A DNA stretch of 64,000 nt from Acholoe squamosa (GCA_949317995.1 OX439040.1:28560030-28624029), one strand, 5' to 3'. Positions 1 to 10,943 are shown, numbered from the stretch's first letter. Translations and numbers: made by a program. The notes: generated from the letters alone by a model not told the origin.

Positions 1-1830
1 CTAAGACATCTCGAGACCTTCACTTCGAAGATTCACCAATTAATGCGACATAGATTGTCGCCAAAGATCGTTCCGCCACGAGTAGTAATGGACGCCATGG
101 CACGCACCGACGAGTATCTAAGACAGAGATACTCGAGATTTAGATCAGCCTTCAAATCCCCGGCGTTCTACTATGAGAACGCTCGGCCGCAGTGCACGCG
201 TGAAGGAACCGTAATCACCGTCACCCTGCGGATACCAGTCGTCTCAGAAGAGCACCTATTTCGGATGTACCAAGTACTCAAGTTTCCGGTACCCGTACGG
301 GTAGCGGGTCAGAAGGCAGACGGCGCTATGGTCAGCAACGTACCCAAGGCCAGCGATACTACATACCTAACCCCGTCATCGACTGGGCCAGCTGCTATGG
401 CAGCACGGTGACGCTATGCTCAGACGTACCTCACATGAAGAAAATAACAGATGACGAATGCATAGCGGCATTGATAAGGAATGACCAATCAGCAATCGAC
501 AAGTTATGTATTGTCGACTACATAATAAAACCGCACTTCGAGGAAATGGCGGTACTGCTGGACTCCGAAACCGTTCTCATCATCACATCGGAGACAGGGG
601 GTCAGCTGATATGCGGCAATCGGAAATTAAGACAATAAGCAACTACGCTGTCATAAGTCTGGGATGCGACTGCACATTCATGACGGAAAAGTCATGGATA
701 CCCTACAGCCTTCAGGGATGCACGAAACACAATGAGAGGGAATCAATCACGTACCCCGCAAATGACCTCATAGTACGAGGGATGGAAATGGCTCACTGGG
801 CCACCACTGAGGTTCACGATACAAAACTGGAAGTAGTGTACGACCCGATACCACACAAACTGAGGCAATCTATGGAACAGGAAGCAGATGGCAAACCATT
901 CCACATGCCACTGAAAGAGTATCGGCAGTCACAACAGTGTTCATCTTAATACTGCTCTGCCTGTGCTGGAGACATAAACGGGCATTGGCAGCAACGGCCA
1001 TGGCATCTAACATATCGTCCGCAACAGCTCAAGACATCAGATGCTACGGCCCTCCGCCAACGTGTCTGACGGAACAGCTGATACACTCGACACCAGTCGC
1101 TGTTCTCGCGATACTCCTGACTCTAGTAATGCTGCTCGCACTGTACCTGGTGTGGAAACTACGACACGCCAACCTACGAGCCACACCTGACTGGATCTAC
1201 CTGCAGTTCTCGGCACCGCTGGTGCTGGAAATGATCTTCCTGGGTGAACTGACTATGCCCTTCGACCACCTATACACCCAGGGAGAGGCATTGATAAGAG
1301 ACTTATCGATCGACCACCTGTTCCTCAGTGCACGAGCACGCCTAACCTGGGGAATGAACGTTTACGCAGCCGCAACCCGCCCCGGAGACATGCCCAAGAT
1401 TATACCACTGCCAAACTCTCTAAGGGTGTCAAAAAGACTGGCGGCCACCCTGGTCAGAGAAGGGAAATTGTCTACGTTGGTGCGGCTCCTCCGCTTCACC
1501 GGAGGCCTAGCCACACCCGTACCCTTCTCCCTGCCTAGACTAGCTGAGGCAGGATGGACATGGATTGGAGGCGACCTAGCAGATGAACGATGCCTCGATG
1601 ACCTTAGCAGACAAGCACTGCGAATGCATAGAAGAACGAATGCCAGTGCTCCTCCCACGACCGTACCTGGCGAAACCACAGGCCAGGGCAAATGGAAGAG
1701 AACATCTACAATGACATTCGAGAAGGATGAATCGCAACCAGATACAGCTGCACCTCGCGGAACGTCTGTGGTGCACAGCCGCATCGCGAGACAGAGAACT
1801 GATAAAAATAACAGAAAACTGTATTACTGA
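1..1830 (+). pseudogene. env: Env-like glycoprotein fragment, copy A (broken)
   Basis: This is the middle and C-terminal part of the Env-like protein also present in copies B, C and D. The 5' part lies outside the window. The homologous reading passes through several frames (about 43-411, 408-638, 506-949, 937-1830), so the gene carries multiple frameshifts. Copy A also lacks the segment that carries the first membrane anchor in copy C; the reading jumps there near base 930. The second hydrophobic segment (about 1090-1160) and the long C-terminal domain are kept. Near the end the original frame, with its conserved IYNDI motif, is displaced by an indel. It is the most diverged env copy in the window, so its many shared residues in the C-terminal domain argue that this tail was once under selection. 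Confidence 0.75.
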
Positions 1831-3155
1831 ACAATGTGAACGACACTGGCACGACCGCCTGGTTACTATATGGAATACGAAGAATGAACATTGAGAAATC
1901 GCCACCGACGTGGTTAACTCATGTGAAAACTGGAATTTATTGTGTGAACATTGAACTATGCAAAGACATTGAGCTTGAAACTGAAAACAAGCTATGAATA
2001 ATATTGGCGTCACAACAGATAACTGTGTGACATATATATATATTATTTTACACTATCGAAATTTAAATACACGAAATTCCAAAATTCAAAATTGGCTTCC
2101 CTAGCCGTCTTCAAAGGGTCTAATACTCCGCTTTTCTATCCACTCGAAAAACATCCATCATACATGGGTGAACAAGCACAAGTCATGACCAAGATAACTT
2201 ATTCTAACTTATTGACATTGATGCTCTGCAGGCTTCTGAGCAAGCCTAAGCCAGATCCTCTGGCTCATCTCTGCTAATTCATTATCACTATCCCTTAGGA
2301 CAGCAGTCGATCTACTTGTTCATCGCGTCTTGCATCTCTTTCCGATCAATTATCATTTTTATTCTTCACGACTGCCCTCCAAGACACCCTATCACGTTGT
2401 CCACTTCTGCTCTAGTCACTGGAGTGGATTAGCACAGCGGCTCGGTATCGCACCAGCCGATAGCAAATAATTCTTACCCACCTCTTGAATTTGCTGGCAG
2501 TAAGAAGGTCGTTATGAAGTCTCTGTAGGCGTCCTCCATGTCATACTAGGAAGCCCCGGCATCGTCATGAGATCATGTCGAAGTAGACATTCACTGCATG
2601 ACAGGTGGAAGTCAACAGGTGCTCCTGACTCCACTTCACATGTCGATCACAACTTGCTAACGCAACCTTGCCACAGGTCACCACACATGTCTTTTTTTTC
2701 TTATTGTTCCTACCTATCACATGTCACATAGGCTACAAATGAACTTTTTGGTCCGCGACTAAGGGAAAGCTCAAAACCGAGTAATTGTGTACATACGATT
2801 GTCTAGGTTAACTAAATACTTCTTAGCCTATACATCGCAAGATAATCAGAGAACTCTAGCACGTCAAATGTGAAACCAGGGGAATATCGAACCCGGGCAT
2901 CGTGTAGACACACAATGTTAGTCGTATACCTCCTTACTTACCTTAAAAGCTTTGTCGCACATGTTACACATGAACCTCTTGAGGGAATTTTTCTCAAACC
3001 GAATATTGTAAACACTGTACTGTGTATGATAAAACAGGTTCTTCTTAAGAACCTGAGATATAAATTGACTGAAATCATGTATATTAGTGTGAGTTGGAAA
3101 CAAAAGTATAAGTATTTATAAATTTTCGAGTAAAGAAATTATAACCGCCCGCGGG
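1831..3155 (+). other. 3' untranslated region of copy A
   Basis: No credible gene is seen. The segment follows env and runs to the LTR at 3156, as in copies C and D. It includes (AT)n at 2030-2045. Around 2094-2150 is a short repeat-derived stretch beginning GGCTTCCCTAGCC, related to sequence near 21130 (reverse orientation) and 59281. The last 100 bases match the pre-LTR sequence of copy D (around 42950-43039). Confidence 0.6.
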
Positions 3156-3842
3156 TGTGCTGTAGCCACTTTAACTCTAGACAAAAGCTAGCGCCACTCA
3201 GTCTCTAGACGAAGCCTGACCCCTAACCATCTCGGTAACCTTTGACCTAGGGTCACTGACCTCTGACCTAACCGGAAAGTACCCCTACCTTCCGGTGGCT
3301 CTTAAGTAAACAGGAAGGAACCCCTACTTCCGCTCCTCTCTCTGAGTGTGTGGGCGTGAGCACTGTATATAAGGGAGGCTGAGAGGCTGAGTAAAGCAAC
3401 AGTTCATTGCTCTTCGCTGTGAGGACTACTACTCGTACTGCTGGGAAGCACTGGGTTGGACAGTGTAAGTATTTATTGTTACTTTGTACTGCAGCACACC
3501 TTAGCCACTCTAGGGACTTTATCTACCCATACCTTATCTACTCTTCTTGCTCCAGCTACCTTATGGAGATAGACATTTTACCATTGGAAGTATCAGTTTG
3601 AGATACCCCAGTTACTTGTGTGAATTGGCTATGGACTTGTGATAAGGATAACATCTTGTAATTGTGCACTTCTTGGATGGAGATGAAACTGCAATAAACT
3701 ATTGATACTTCACGGATGGTGTCGCGATTGTTGTAAGATCATGGAGAGATGAACGCCTTCATGCCCTTCCTCTACCATAGACATTTAAACCCATTGAGCT
3801 AGTTCACCCACATTTAACATCGCACCCCTCCACCTTCGTTCA
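3156..3842 (+). repeat. LTR, diverged subfamily (LTR-3)
   Basis: It begins TGTGCTGTAGCC and ends CGTTCA like the main LTR family, but is shorter (687 bp) and strongly diverged upstream of the TATA box. A TATATAAG box lies near 3365, a splice-donor-like GTGTAAGTA near 3465 and AATAAA near 3695, the same order as in LTR-1. It probably is the 3' LTR of the env copy A element. It abuts accessory-cassette sequence directly, a rearranged junction. Confidence 0.75.
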
Positions 3843-3913
3843 CTAGAGTCATGCCATCACTGGACTTTTGCACCTACCTGTGAGATTGCTATCTCTGCCT
3901 AGCTTCTGCTAAT

Positions 3914-4069
3914 ATGCAGGCACAACTGTCTGCACACCTGGAATATTGTATTCTATTTGCAATCTTTGGCGGACTGACTCTAGGCTGTCTGCTGGCCTGC
4001 TGCAGACACACATTTGAACAATTACAAGCTGCTTGCAAGGAAAATGATACCGCTCCAAAGCATCCCTAA
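3914..4069 (+). CDS. Small single-pass membrane protein, copy A
   Basis: A 51-codon ORF homologous to the 56-codon ORFs in copies B, C and D. The central hydrophobic segment (residues about 11-30, from YCILFAIFGG to LACC) is identical at the protein level to copies B and C although several codons differ silently, for example in GGL and LLA. The C-terminus after LQAA is diverged and shorter. Tandem cysteines follow the membrane segment and could be palmitoylated. No known family is recognised. The silent differences suggest past selection on the protein. Confidence 0.6.
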   Translation: MQAQLSAHLEYCILFAIFGGLTLGCLLACCRHTFEQLQAACKENDTAPKHP

Positions 4070-4152
4070 CACTCACATAGGATATTGGACACAATAGTGC
4101 CTGGCACTCACTTTTCATTCAAGTAAGTTTAAAATCATAATTATGCAATGAT

Positions 4153-4694
4153 ATGAGTATCTACACAAAAAAACGGCAGAAGAATATTGGATGAAAGTAA
4201 CAGTGATTACTCTACAGACTCCTTCTGGGGAAACTACTCTTATAAAATTGAGCCTTTCGACAAAACAAAAAACCACATTACTAGGATTAGCAGTGGATGC
4301 TGTCTCCAAGCACCACCTGAGAACTTACAGGCTACCTACGTCATTACAAACTCTAGTTAACCGGCATCACGCCATCTATCCCGTATTACGGCTAACATCT
4401 GACCTCCCCAGGAACCCATTGTGTTTCTATTGTCAATCCAACGACAAACCAGGCGAAGATTGTCGCACGTGTATGAAGAGATGCGAATTGAAATATCTAC
4501 ATAATTTGGAAAAGCACTTTGGGGACAAATTAAGACGCCTGGTTGGTTTAAATAAGCTAACTGCAGAAGAGTTCTCATACACTGCAGCACCCTTAGGTGA
4601 GCCCTCACCTCCCCCTTACCCCGATGAGTGGACAACAAGCAAACTGAAGAAAGTTTTGCCGCAAAGAGACGGTGCACTCTATGCTTTAGAATGA
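4153..4694 (+). pseudogene. CxxC zinc-type accessory protein, copy A (frameshifted)
   Basis: Homologue of the 173-residue protein at 35760-36281. The ATG at 4153 is kept, but an inserted A in a run of As shifts the frame after a few codons, and the frame is regained near 4262. From there the reading is open to 4694 and keeps the zinc-type arrangement CFYC, nine residues, CRTC. Its stop overlaps the start of the next ORF as ATGA, whereas copies B and D have TAATG. Function unknown. Confidence 0.6.
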
Positions 4695-4930
4695 CACCGC
4701 CGGTCAACTCGACAAGACACTCACACATATGCAGTGTATGCGGGGAAATATTTAATATCAGACAAGAAGTTGTGTGGCACCTTCAACTGTGTCACCCCTA
4801 TCTGGGAACTGTCTGTAATACATGCAACATAACATATGCTTCATCTATACAATTGAAAATACACTACGGCACTGCCGCACACCGTGTTGCCCTCATGCGC
4901 AGCCGATATATTAATTTATTCTCAGATTAA
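4691..4930 (+). CDS. Tandem C2H2 zinc-finger protein, copy A
   Basis: A 79-residue ORF that starts inside the stop codon of the upstream ORF (ATGA). It holds two fingers: C-x2-C-x12-H-x4-H (CSVC to the His of LCH) and C-x2-C-x12-H-x5-H (CNTC to AAH). The length equals that in copies B and D, and all eight zinc ligands are kept despite many substitutions. A DNA-, RNA- or protein-binding regulator encoded by the retroelement is the likely role; the partner is unknown. Confidence 0.65.
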   Translation: MTPPVNSTRHSHICSVCGEIFNIRQEVVWHLQLCHPYLGTVCNTCNITYASSIQLKIHYGTAAHRVALMRSRYINLFSD

Positions 4931-4954
4931 TGCTTTAATTGAAAAAATACAATC

Positions 4955-5179
4955 ATGAATCAGGAAAATGTAATCATGAGTAAGGATAGCCAACAAACAC
5001 ACCAGCCATTGGACACGTTTGACTACACTTATAGAGATGATCCAGTCCACGCGGAGATTATGGAAGGCTTATCTGATGATAGCAGGGATGACGAATACCC
5101 CACCCGTGAAGAAATACAAGAACTTCTTGTGAGATTCATTCAAGCCCAGCGCACATCCGAAAGAAATGCGCGCACTTAG
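4955..5179 (+). CDS. Small acidic accessory protein, copy A
   Basis: A 74-residue ORF, 24 bases downstream of the zinc-finger ORF. It is homologous to the 78-residue ORFs at 36546-36782 and 11562-11798. The conserved core runs from PLDTFDYTY through a Glu/Asp-rich middle to an amphipathic helix (EEIQELLVRFIQAQ). It lacks four residues of the acidic stretch. No known family is recognised; an acidic adaptor or activator is possible but not shown. Confidence 0.55.
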   Translation: MNQENVIMSKDSQQTHQPLDTFDYTYRDDPVHAEIMEGLSDDSRDDEYPTREEIQELLVRFIQAQRTSERNART

Positions 5180-5203
5180 ACATTGTAATATTGTGACATG
5201 AAT

Positions 5204-5261
5204 ATGGCTGAAGGACCTGCCCATAATTATCATAGTAATCGAGTCAGAAGATGAGGACTGA
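5204..5261 (+). pseudogene. SUMO-interaction-like micropeptide, copy A (frameshifted)
   Basis: Counterpart of the peptide at 36796-36870. A 5-base loss after the GGACCTGC codons shifts the frame. The downstream frame still reads IIIIVIESEDED before a stop, so the aliphatic block plus the Ser/acid tail is kept with conservative changes relative to IIVIVIESDDEE in copies B and D. Confidence 0.5.
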
Positions 5262-5284
5262 CTACGAGATAAAAACTTTCACAC

Positions 5285-5703
5285 TGTGCTGAAGCCACCT
5301 AGATATGAGACAGGAGATAGATTGTACTTAACAAGGTATGGGGCACCTAAGGAACAGGGATCCTTGGCATTGGCATTGGCCTTGAAGGTCCTTGGCCTTG
5401 GCATTGAAGGGAAAAGCACCTTGACCTGGAACTGGCATAACCAGGCCATCCCATTGGACGGGTGTGACTTCTTGCCACTGATGGCCTTGACCTTTGGGCT
5501 GAGCTGAGCTGGGTCATGCACTTGGACTGGAAGGGAAAACACCTTGACCTAGGGTGGCACAACCAAGCCACCTGATTGGACAAGTGTGACCTCTAGCCAC
5601 TGAGGACCTTGGCCTCTGGTCAACCCTCACCTTTAGTGACCTTCATCTTTGACGGGCCTTCCTAGTAAGAAAACAAGGTCAGGGTTGGATCCTAGGGTCA
5701 TGG
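5285..5703 (+). repeat. 5' fragment of LTR-2 (sister LTR subfamily)
   Basis: It starts TGTGCTGAAGCCAC and matches the reverse complement of the left portion of the complete LTR-2 at 15290-16204. It stops at GGTCATGG, before the TATA region, where LTR-1 sequence begins. The fragment is rich in short repeats of the CCTTGACC/CTTGGC type. Confidence 0.7.
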
Positions 5704-6125
5704 TGTGCTGTAGCCACTTTAAATCAAGTCAAAACATCGAGTCAAAACACGTTTACTCCAACTCTGCAGCAGACACCTAGTCTCTGCATGAAACATAGTT
5801 ACTCCAGCCACCTATACTCCAGACAAGGCATAGGGATCCCCTTCCCAGCAGCCTCTGCGAGTAAACCTTCCCACAGTGCACCCTGATTGTAAACATTCCC
5901 ATCATGCAGCTGAAAAGCTGCGTTCTGATTGGTCTAGAAGTGCTGCAGTTCCTGTTGCAATACTTTGTGGGAAGGGTGCAAAGAACTGTGGGAAGGCTCC
6001 ACAGGAAGTGGCCTTTTAAGGCCACGGGACTGGTGGTTGGAGGCGTCTGAGTTGTATATAAGCAGATGAGCTGACCAAGCAGGCAGGAGATAGAATGTAA
6101 CGCTCTTCCTGTGAGGACTGACCAT
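5704..6125 (+). repeat. 5' fragment of LTR-1
   Basis: This is the first about 420 bases of LTR-1 (TGTGCTGTAGCC onward), including the TGTGGGAA sites and the TATATAAG box near 6055. It is cut at GAGGACTGACCAT, where inverted copy B begins. The join of two LTR fragments and an inverted 3' UTR marks a rearrangement breakpoint. Confidence 0.75.
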
Positions 6126-6692
6126 TTTGAATAGCTCTCTTCTCTTTAGTATCAAAGAAACAGTAGTTTGTCACACTTTTTCTTAAGTATTATGTCGTCA
6201 CACCCTATTCTTACAAAAACACCACACATAGTTTTCTATACTTCGATAAGATAGTACAAGTTTCTTGCCATTGTTTAGAATACATGTCATTTTAGGCAAG
6301 TTTCTATCAACGTCTTTTCCCGAAAACAATTTAGAAGTTACTTTCTTCGTGGTTAGTTCCTATAAGTGTTATTCTTCTCTTATATTCTCATCATCAATGT
6401 CCATTGATTAATGTTTATCATTTTACACCAGTTCATTTGTACTCTCGTTGTGATCGCGCTTGGGCGTCGACGAGTTTTTCATATCAATCAGTACAGGTAC
6501 ACTGCTATATATCACACGTCAGTCCTACATATGTTATATATATTTCTTTTTGTTTTTGTCTCTTTTTCCACGAGAATAAAGAGTTAGGCAGCTGGTGCCA
6601 ACGAAAGTTTTCTAGTAAAGTTTTTATCAACTTCTGTCTGTGATGCGGCTGTGCGCCACAGAACTTCACAGGGTGCAGCCAATCAGAACACT
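6126..6692 (-). other. 3' untranslated region of copy B (truncated)
   Basis: No gene. It matches the first part of the 3' UTR of copy C (21190-21755) and the reverse complement of copy D (41730-42300). The remaining UTR and the 3' LTR of copy B are missing. Confidence 0.65.
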
Positions 6693-8640
6693 TCATCCTT
6701 CCGTAATGTCATTGTAGATGTTTTCGTTCATCCGACCTGTCCCTACTTCAACGGGGACAGTGGCCGGAGGGGCGCTGGCGTCGGTTGTCCGTCTGTGCAT
6801 GCGTAGTGCCTGTCTGCCGAGGTCATCAAGCAATCGTTCGTCGGCTAGATCTCCCCCGATGCGGGTCCACCCGGCCTCAGCCAGTCTAGGCATGGAGAAT
6901 GGAACAGGTGTGGCTAATCCGCCAGTGAAGCGGAGGAGCCGAGTCATTGTCGATGACTTCCCTTCTCCTACGAGGGTGGCCGCCAGTCTTTTCGACACTT
7001 TCAGCGAGTTCGGGAGGGGGATAATCTTAGGCACTTGACCAGGGCGGGTTGCGGCTGCATAGATGCTCATGCCCCAGGTGATGCGGGCTCGTGCACTCAG
7101 GAACAGGTGATCGATTGATAGGTCTCTTATCAGTGCCTCTCCCTGGGTGTACAGATGGTCGAATGGCATAATCAGTTCACCCAGGAAGATGGTTTCCAGG
7201 ACCAACGGTGCCGAGAACTGTAGGTAGATCCCGTCCGGTGTAGACCTTCGAGCGGCCTGTCTTAGTCTCCACACTAGGTAGAGCGCGAACAGCATCACAA
7301 TCGTTAGCAGCAGGGCAAGGACGGCGGTAGGTGTCGAGCAAGCCAGCCGTTCGGTCGGGCACTCTGGTGGGGGGCCGTAGCACCTGATGGTTTGTGCTGT
7401 AGCAGCCAATGTCTGAGACGCCAGGGCTGACGTAGCTAGAGCACATCTGTGTCTCCAACAGAGAACAATCAGTGGGTTTGGTATGTAGTACCTTTGGCTT
7501 ATAGACAACGCGATAGCATTTGGTACGTTGCTGACCATCGCGCCATCTGCCTTCTGTCCTGCGACTCTGACTGGTACAGGGAATTTCAGGACCTGGACAG
7601 GTGTTCTTCCGAGACGACTGGAATGCGTAGGGTCACAACTATTGATGAGCCATCGCGAGTGCACTGAGGGCGAGCATTCTCATAGTAAAATGCTGGTGAT
7701 TTAAAGGCAGACCTGAACCTTGAGTATTTCTGCCTCAGGTATACGTCCGTCCGTCTCACAGCCTTTATTATGGCTTGAGGTGGAATAATCTTAGGTGATA
7801 GCCTATGACGTGTTAGCTGGTGTATTTCAGATGTAAAAGTCTCAAGGTGTCTTAAATTGTTCACGTAGTGTAATATCAGGCCTAGTTTTACCCTATTTAG
7901 GTAACCAAGGTATGTGAGATAGGCCCTGTTTGCTTCTATCCTTAGACGATTTCTGACAGAGCGTTTGCTAAGGTTCAACATTTTGAAGTTGGTAGAGTCA
8001 GCTACAGCTTTAAGTCCTGATAATTTGAGTTCTATACTTGTCAACATGACGTTTGTTTTCAGCACTAGGTCCTTTGTAATGTCAGTAAGTTCATTATGTG
8101 CTTCGGTCAGGACTTCTATATTTTTTGCATTGTATTCAATGTCCGAAGCGCGGCCGGTTCCGAACACATGATATCCAAATTCAGATATTAGATTTAGCAC
8201 AGGTATTCCTGCACGTATGGTGCGATTAAGTCCGTTGTTTTGAGGTACACTTTCCAATAGCTTAGCTATCATCTGATGACGTTCAATACGGAGCTTGGCA
8301 ATGAGCTCGTCCAGCCATTGTTCAAACACATAAATCTGATTGCACACTGCTTCATACTCTTCTGTTCCATTGCCTATTCTTACTTTTTCACGGTTGAGTC
8401 AACTTATGCACATGTTCGTGACGTTTACATCTTGGTTTAATCCAACATCAGGAGGGATAGTTACAGTCAGCTGTTGCACCACGTGGCTGGTGTCTGCTAT
8501 TGATATCACACTTCCGGGTTTAGGATGACCCCGAGCCTTTCCCTGTGTATAGTCTCTTGGGTAGTCAAGTGATGGAGCGTGTAAACTATCAGCAGTATTG
8601 TCAGGGTTGCAACTTGTGCAACAGGTATCCCGACAATCAT
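6693..8640 (-). pseudogene. env: Env-like glycoprotein, copy B (internally deleted)
   Basis: The start ATG at 8640 is followed by a hydrophobic N-terminal segment that could be a signal peptide. The reading then meets a stop near 8400 where copy D has an Arg codon (CGA to TGA), and a frameshift near 7600. About 220 codons are missing between the YYIPNP region and the IVLCWRH anchor, removing much of the ectodomain. Before the break lies a conserved ectodomain region with an R-T-I-R site followed by a hydrophobic segment and an FGT motif. I read this as similar in kind to baculovirus F/errantivirus Env fusion proteins. The second membrane segment and the long C-terminal domain are intact to the stop. 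Confidence 0.75.
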
Positions 8641-9180
8641 TTTGGTGTAGTGAATCGGGCGATGTTGCCCGTTTTAAAGTTTCCTAGATGTTGGCAGGGT
8701 GACTAGTATTTCTTTATAGTTTGTATATAGTTATCCAGGTGGCGTCTTGGTGACTGCCAGATTATAGCTCCCAGAATGCGCTGTAGGGGGCCCTGCTGGA
8801 GCAGTGGACGTTTAGTTCACCCGCTCACCACAGGGGCGCTAGGGTAGGCGCCGGCTCGTTGGTTTCACCACTACTGTGTAGATGGCGCCACCCGCTGGAG
8901 TAAGGTGATCAGCTCACTGGTAGCCTCACTGTAGCGTCTGGTAAGCATCTGGTCACTGTGTTCTATTTAAATTCGAGTCACTCAGGCCTACAAGAGATGA
9001 GAACATGGGTCCCTGTAGTATATACAATTGTAGCCAATTCCATGTGTTAGGGGAGGGGAAGGCCTCTAATTTAGCTCAGTTTTACATTTGCTATCAGGGT
9101 AATCAGTCATTAGAGTACATCACACCAGTTCAGACACGTAACCCTGTTTGGAGTTTTTAAGAGTTTTTGATTGCACGATC
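8641..9180. promoter_or_regulatory. Divergent spacer between env and the opposite-strand gene
   Basis: A 540-bp spacer: env reads leftward from 8640 and the opposite-strand gene rightward from 9181. On the plus strand TATTTAAA at 8964-8971 is a candidate TATA element, with TCACTCAGG just downstream. No ORF is convincing. In copy D the matching spacer is interrupted by a solo LTR at 39333-40204; copy B gives the empty site near 9015-9025. Confidence 0.45.
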
Positions 9181-10420
9181 ATGGAATATATTCCTTGCTC
9201 CATCGGCCAATCAGTCGTCCTAGTCAGACGAAAGTATTTTAAGCCAGGCATGGTGTATGTATTGGTTGGAGGGGAGGAGTTAGATGACCCGTCACAGGGT
9301 CAACCGTGCATGTTGGTGCAGGCTGGGCCGTATATGCCCCAGGAGCAATACCTGCGGAATCTACTGAGTGGATCATTATTGAGGGCGGGCGCAACACCCA
9401 GTCATCGGCAGACGGCTGTATTGTCTCTACAAGCAAGCGCCAATTCACAAAGTCATTGTCTTGTTCATGTGGTGCCGACCGCTCCTCCGATGATATCCCC
9501 CGTTGCGGTGCAGCGGCCCATGGGAGAAGGCGGGTCGGGCTGGCGGCGAGGCGGGCCGTATAACAGATTCGCGGCCGCTACTTCGCCGTCTCGATCCTCT
9601 ACGACGGTTGTCAATCCCACGGCTGCGCGAACCATTCTTCGAGACAACGTTGCAGCCGGAGCGGGACGCACTAGGTTACATAGTCCACGTCGGGAGTCGC
9701 TGTCCCCTGCTCTGTAAGGTGGTTCGGACTCTTCCGGCGTGCCAGCCGTCGCCGTCGTCAAGGACGCGTGCCGTCCCATCAGTTAAGACGTCCACCCCGG
9801 GTCTCACGATTCTTCGGTCCATCAGTACCGAGTTGGACAGTATGCCGCGGTCGTCGTCCGCCTCTCCGTCAAGGAGCTCGTCTCCTGTGCGGAGTTCTGA
9901 CGGCGGGGGGATGGTCAAGACATCCGGTCCCAGCGACTGCACGTCATCAGCCGCAGCCGGAACATCAGCTGCCGTAGGTTCGTCGTCAGACAGCGGTGGA
10001 CAGGCTCTAGGTTCGAACCCTTCGACTACCCCTGTCGGTAGTTCCACTGTAGGCCGCCAGGACAGCGGCAACTCTCCTCGTTCTGCCGCCTGTCCATCCG
10101 ACTCAGCGTCGACGGGCAGCAGGGACAGCATAGCCTCCAGCCGACCGCGTAGGGATAGCGCGACTTCCAGTCAGTCGGGAGGCGCCGGAAGTCCCGCAGC
10201 AATGTCGTCCATGTGGGCCACTGGAGCCTCGGCGTTGGAGGGACCGGTGCAGATACCGGCTGATGATCCTGATTTGGAGTTTGATCTCAGTATATTCCCA
10301 CCAGGCACGATTATAGACTGTGTCCCGTCCACGTCCACAGGGATCAGGTCTGGCAAGGCTCCGCATCGGCCGGACATACCTAAACCATCCGCTGATCCAT
10401 CGTTGTCAGACGATGAGTAA
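9181..10420 (+). pseudogene. Opposite-strand Ser/Arg-rich acidic-tail protein, copy B (frameshifted)
   Basis: This gene runs opposite to gag, pol, accessory genes and env of the same element. From the ATG at 9181 it encodes a compact N-terminal region of about 75 residues, then a long Ser/Pro/Arg-rich segment with SPSRSSSP-like repeats, and an acidic C-terminus with DDPDLEFDLSIFPPG and a terminal SDDE. A small deletion near 9717, relative to copy D, shifts the frame; the reading continues in the frame ending at 10420. The hydrophobic-acidic tail resembles acidic transactivation domains, and the SR-rich middle suggests nuclear localisation or phosphorylation. No family is recognised. Its 3' half overlaps an ORF on the other strand (10171-10464). 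Confidence 0.6.
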
Positions 10421-10464
10421 TGCCGTGAGGCAGTGGATGTCATATTGCAGCAGACGTTGCCCAT
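10171..10464 (-). CDS. MGNVCC-type small protein overlapping the opposite-strand gene, copy B
   Basis: A 97-residue ORF starting MGNVCCN, which fits the N-myristoylation pattern (Gly2, small residue at position 6) with adjacent cysteines suited to palmitoylation. The rest is Ser/Gly-rich and lies antisense to the C-terminus of the gene at 9181-10420. In this copy the same frame reopens after its stop (9676-10131) as another Asp/Glu-rich stretch. Coding on both strands cannot be separated from chance with two near-identical copies, so confidence is modest. Confidence 0.4.
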   Translation of the reverse strand: MGNVCCNMTSTASRHYSSSDNDGSADGLGMSGRCGALPDLIPVDVDGTQSIIVPGGNILRSNSKSGSSAGICTGPSNAEAPVAHMDDIAAGLPAPPD

Positions 10465-10610
10465 TTCCACAGTTAGGGCTGGACACAGTATACCTCTCTG
10501 TCAGTGCCTCCATCTGCTGGGTGCTGGCGGGGTTATTCAGGTCTATTGGGCTCAGTGAAGGTGTATAGTGAGTAGATCCTGATGTACTACGCAATGAGCA
10601 ATATATCCCC

Positions 10611-10618
10611 TATTTATA
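10611..10618 (-). promoter_or_regulatory. TATA box upstream of the MGNVCC ORF, copy B
   Basis: The minus strand reads TATAAATAGGGG, a near-consensus TATA box about 145 bases before the ATG at 10464. The same box is at 37726-37733 in copy D. It suggests a separate transcript for this end of the cassette. Confidence 0.45.
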
Positions 10619-10712
10619 CATATTAGAATCTGACAGTTTCCTCAAAATATTGCATAATTTTGATACTAGTAGTTATCCTGTGTGAAGTCTTTCTTTTGTG
10701 AGGTACATGCAC

Positions 10713-10919
10713 CTAATTCACACATGTCCCAACAGGGCGTGGCAGAGGGAGTGGTGGCGCCGGCAGAGGCCTATTATCATGCACATACTGCGGTCCCAGG
10801 TATACTTTGCGTAGGGGTCTCCTGGTAGTGGAGTACCTGGCGGACCGAGGGCTTAGTTCTACCTTGTGCATCTGTACGGCCGGGGGCGAGCGCGCCCTAG
10901 CTCCAAGACAGGCACCCAT
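10713..10919 (-). CDS. MGACLG-type acylated basic protein, copy B
   Basis: A 68-residue ORF from the ATG at 10919. The N-terminus MGACLGAR fits the N-myristoylation pattern, with Cys4 as a palmitoylation candidate. The body is basic (RSARYSTTRRPLRK) and the end is Pro/Leu-rich with PLPAPPLPLP, an SH3-ligand-like run. A dual-acylated peripheral membrane protein is the simplest reading. It lies 24 bases after the 140-residue ORF. No known family. Confidence 0.5.
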   Translation of the reverse strand: MGACLGARARSPPAVQMHKVELSPRSARYSTTRRPLRKVYLGPQYVHDNRPLPAPPLPLPRPVGTCVN

Positions 10920-10943
10920 TGTATTTCCCAAGTTTAATGTGTC

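Noticed and set aside
2870..3121. 83-codon frame before LTR-3
   Set aside because: Lies in 3' UTR sequence; the matching region of copy D is not coding.
5279..5583. Overlapping frames rich in Leu/Gly/Pro in LTR-2
   Set aside because: They arise from CCTTGACC/GGCATTGG repeats of the LTR; no conservation as protein.
6718..7038. 106-codon plus-strand frame, also in the other env copies
   Set aside because: Antisense shadow of the conserved env C-terminal domain; no start context or separate promoter.
9181..10420. Homology of the opposite-strand gene to HBZ or HIV ASP
   Set aside because: No leucine zipper or sequence similarity is visible; only the genomic arrangement is similar.
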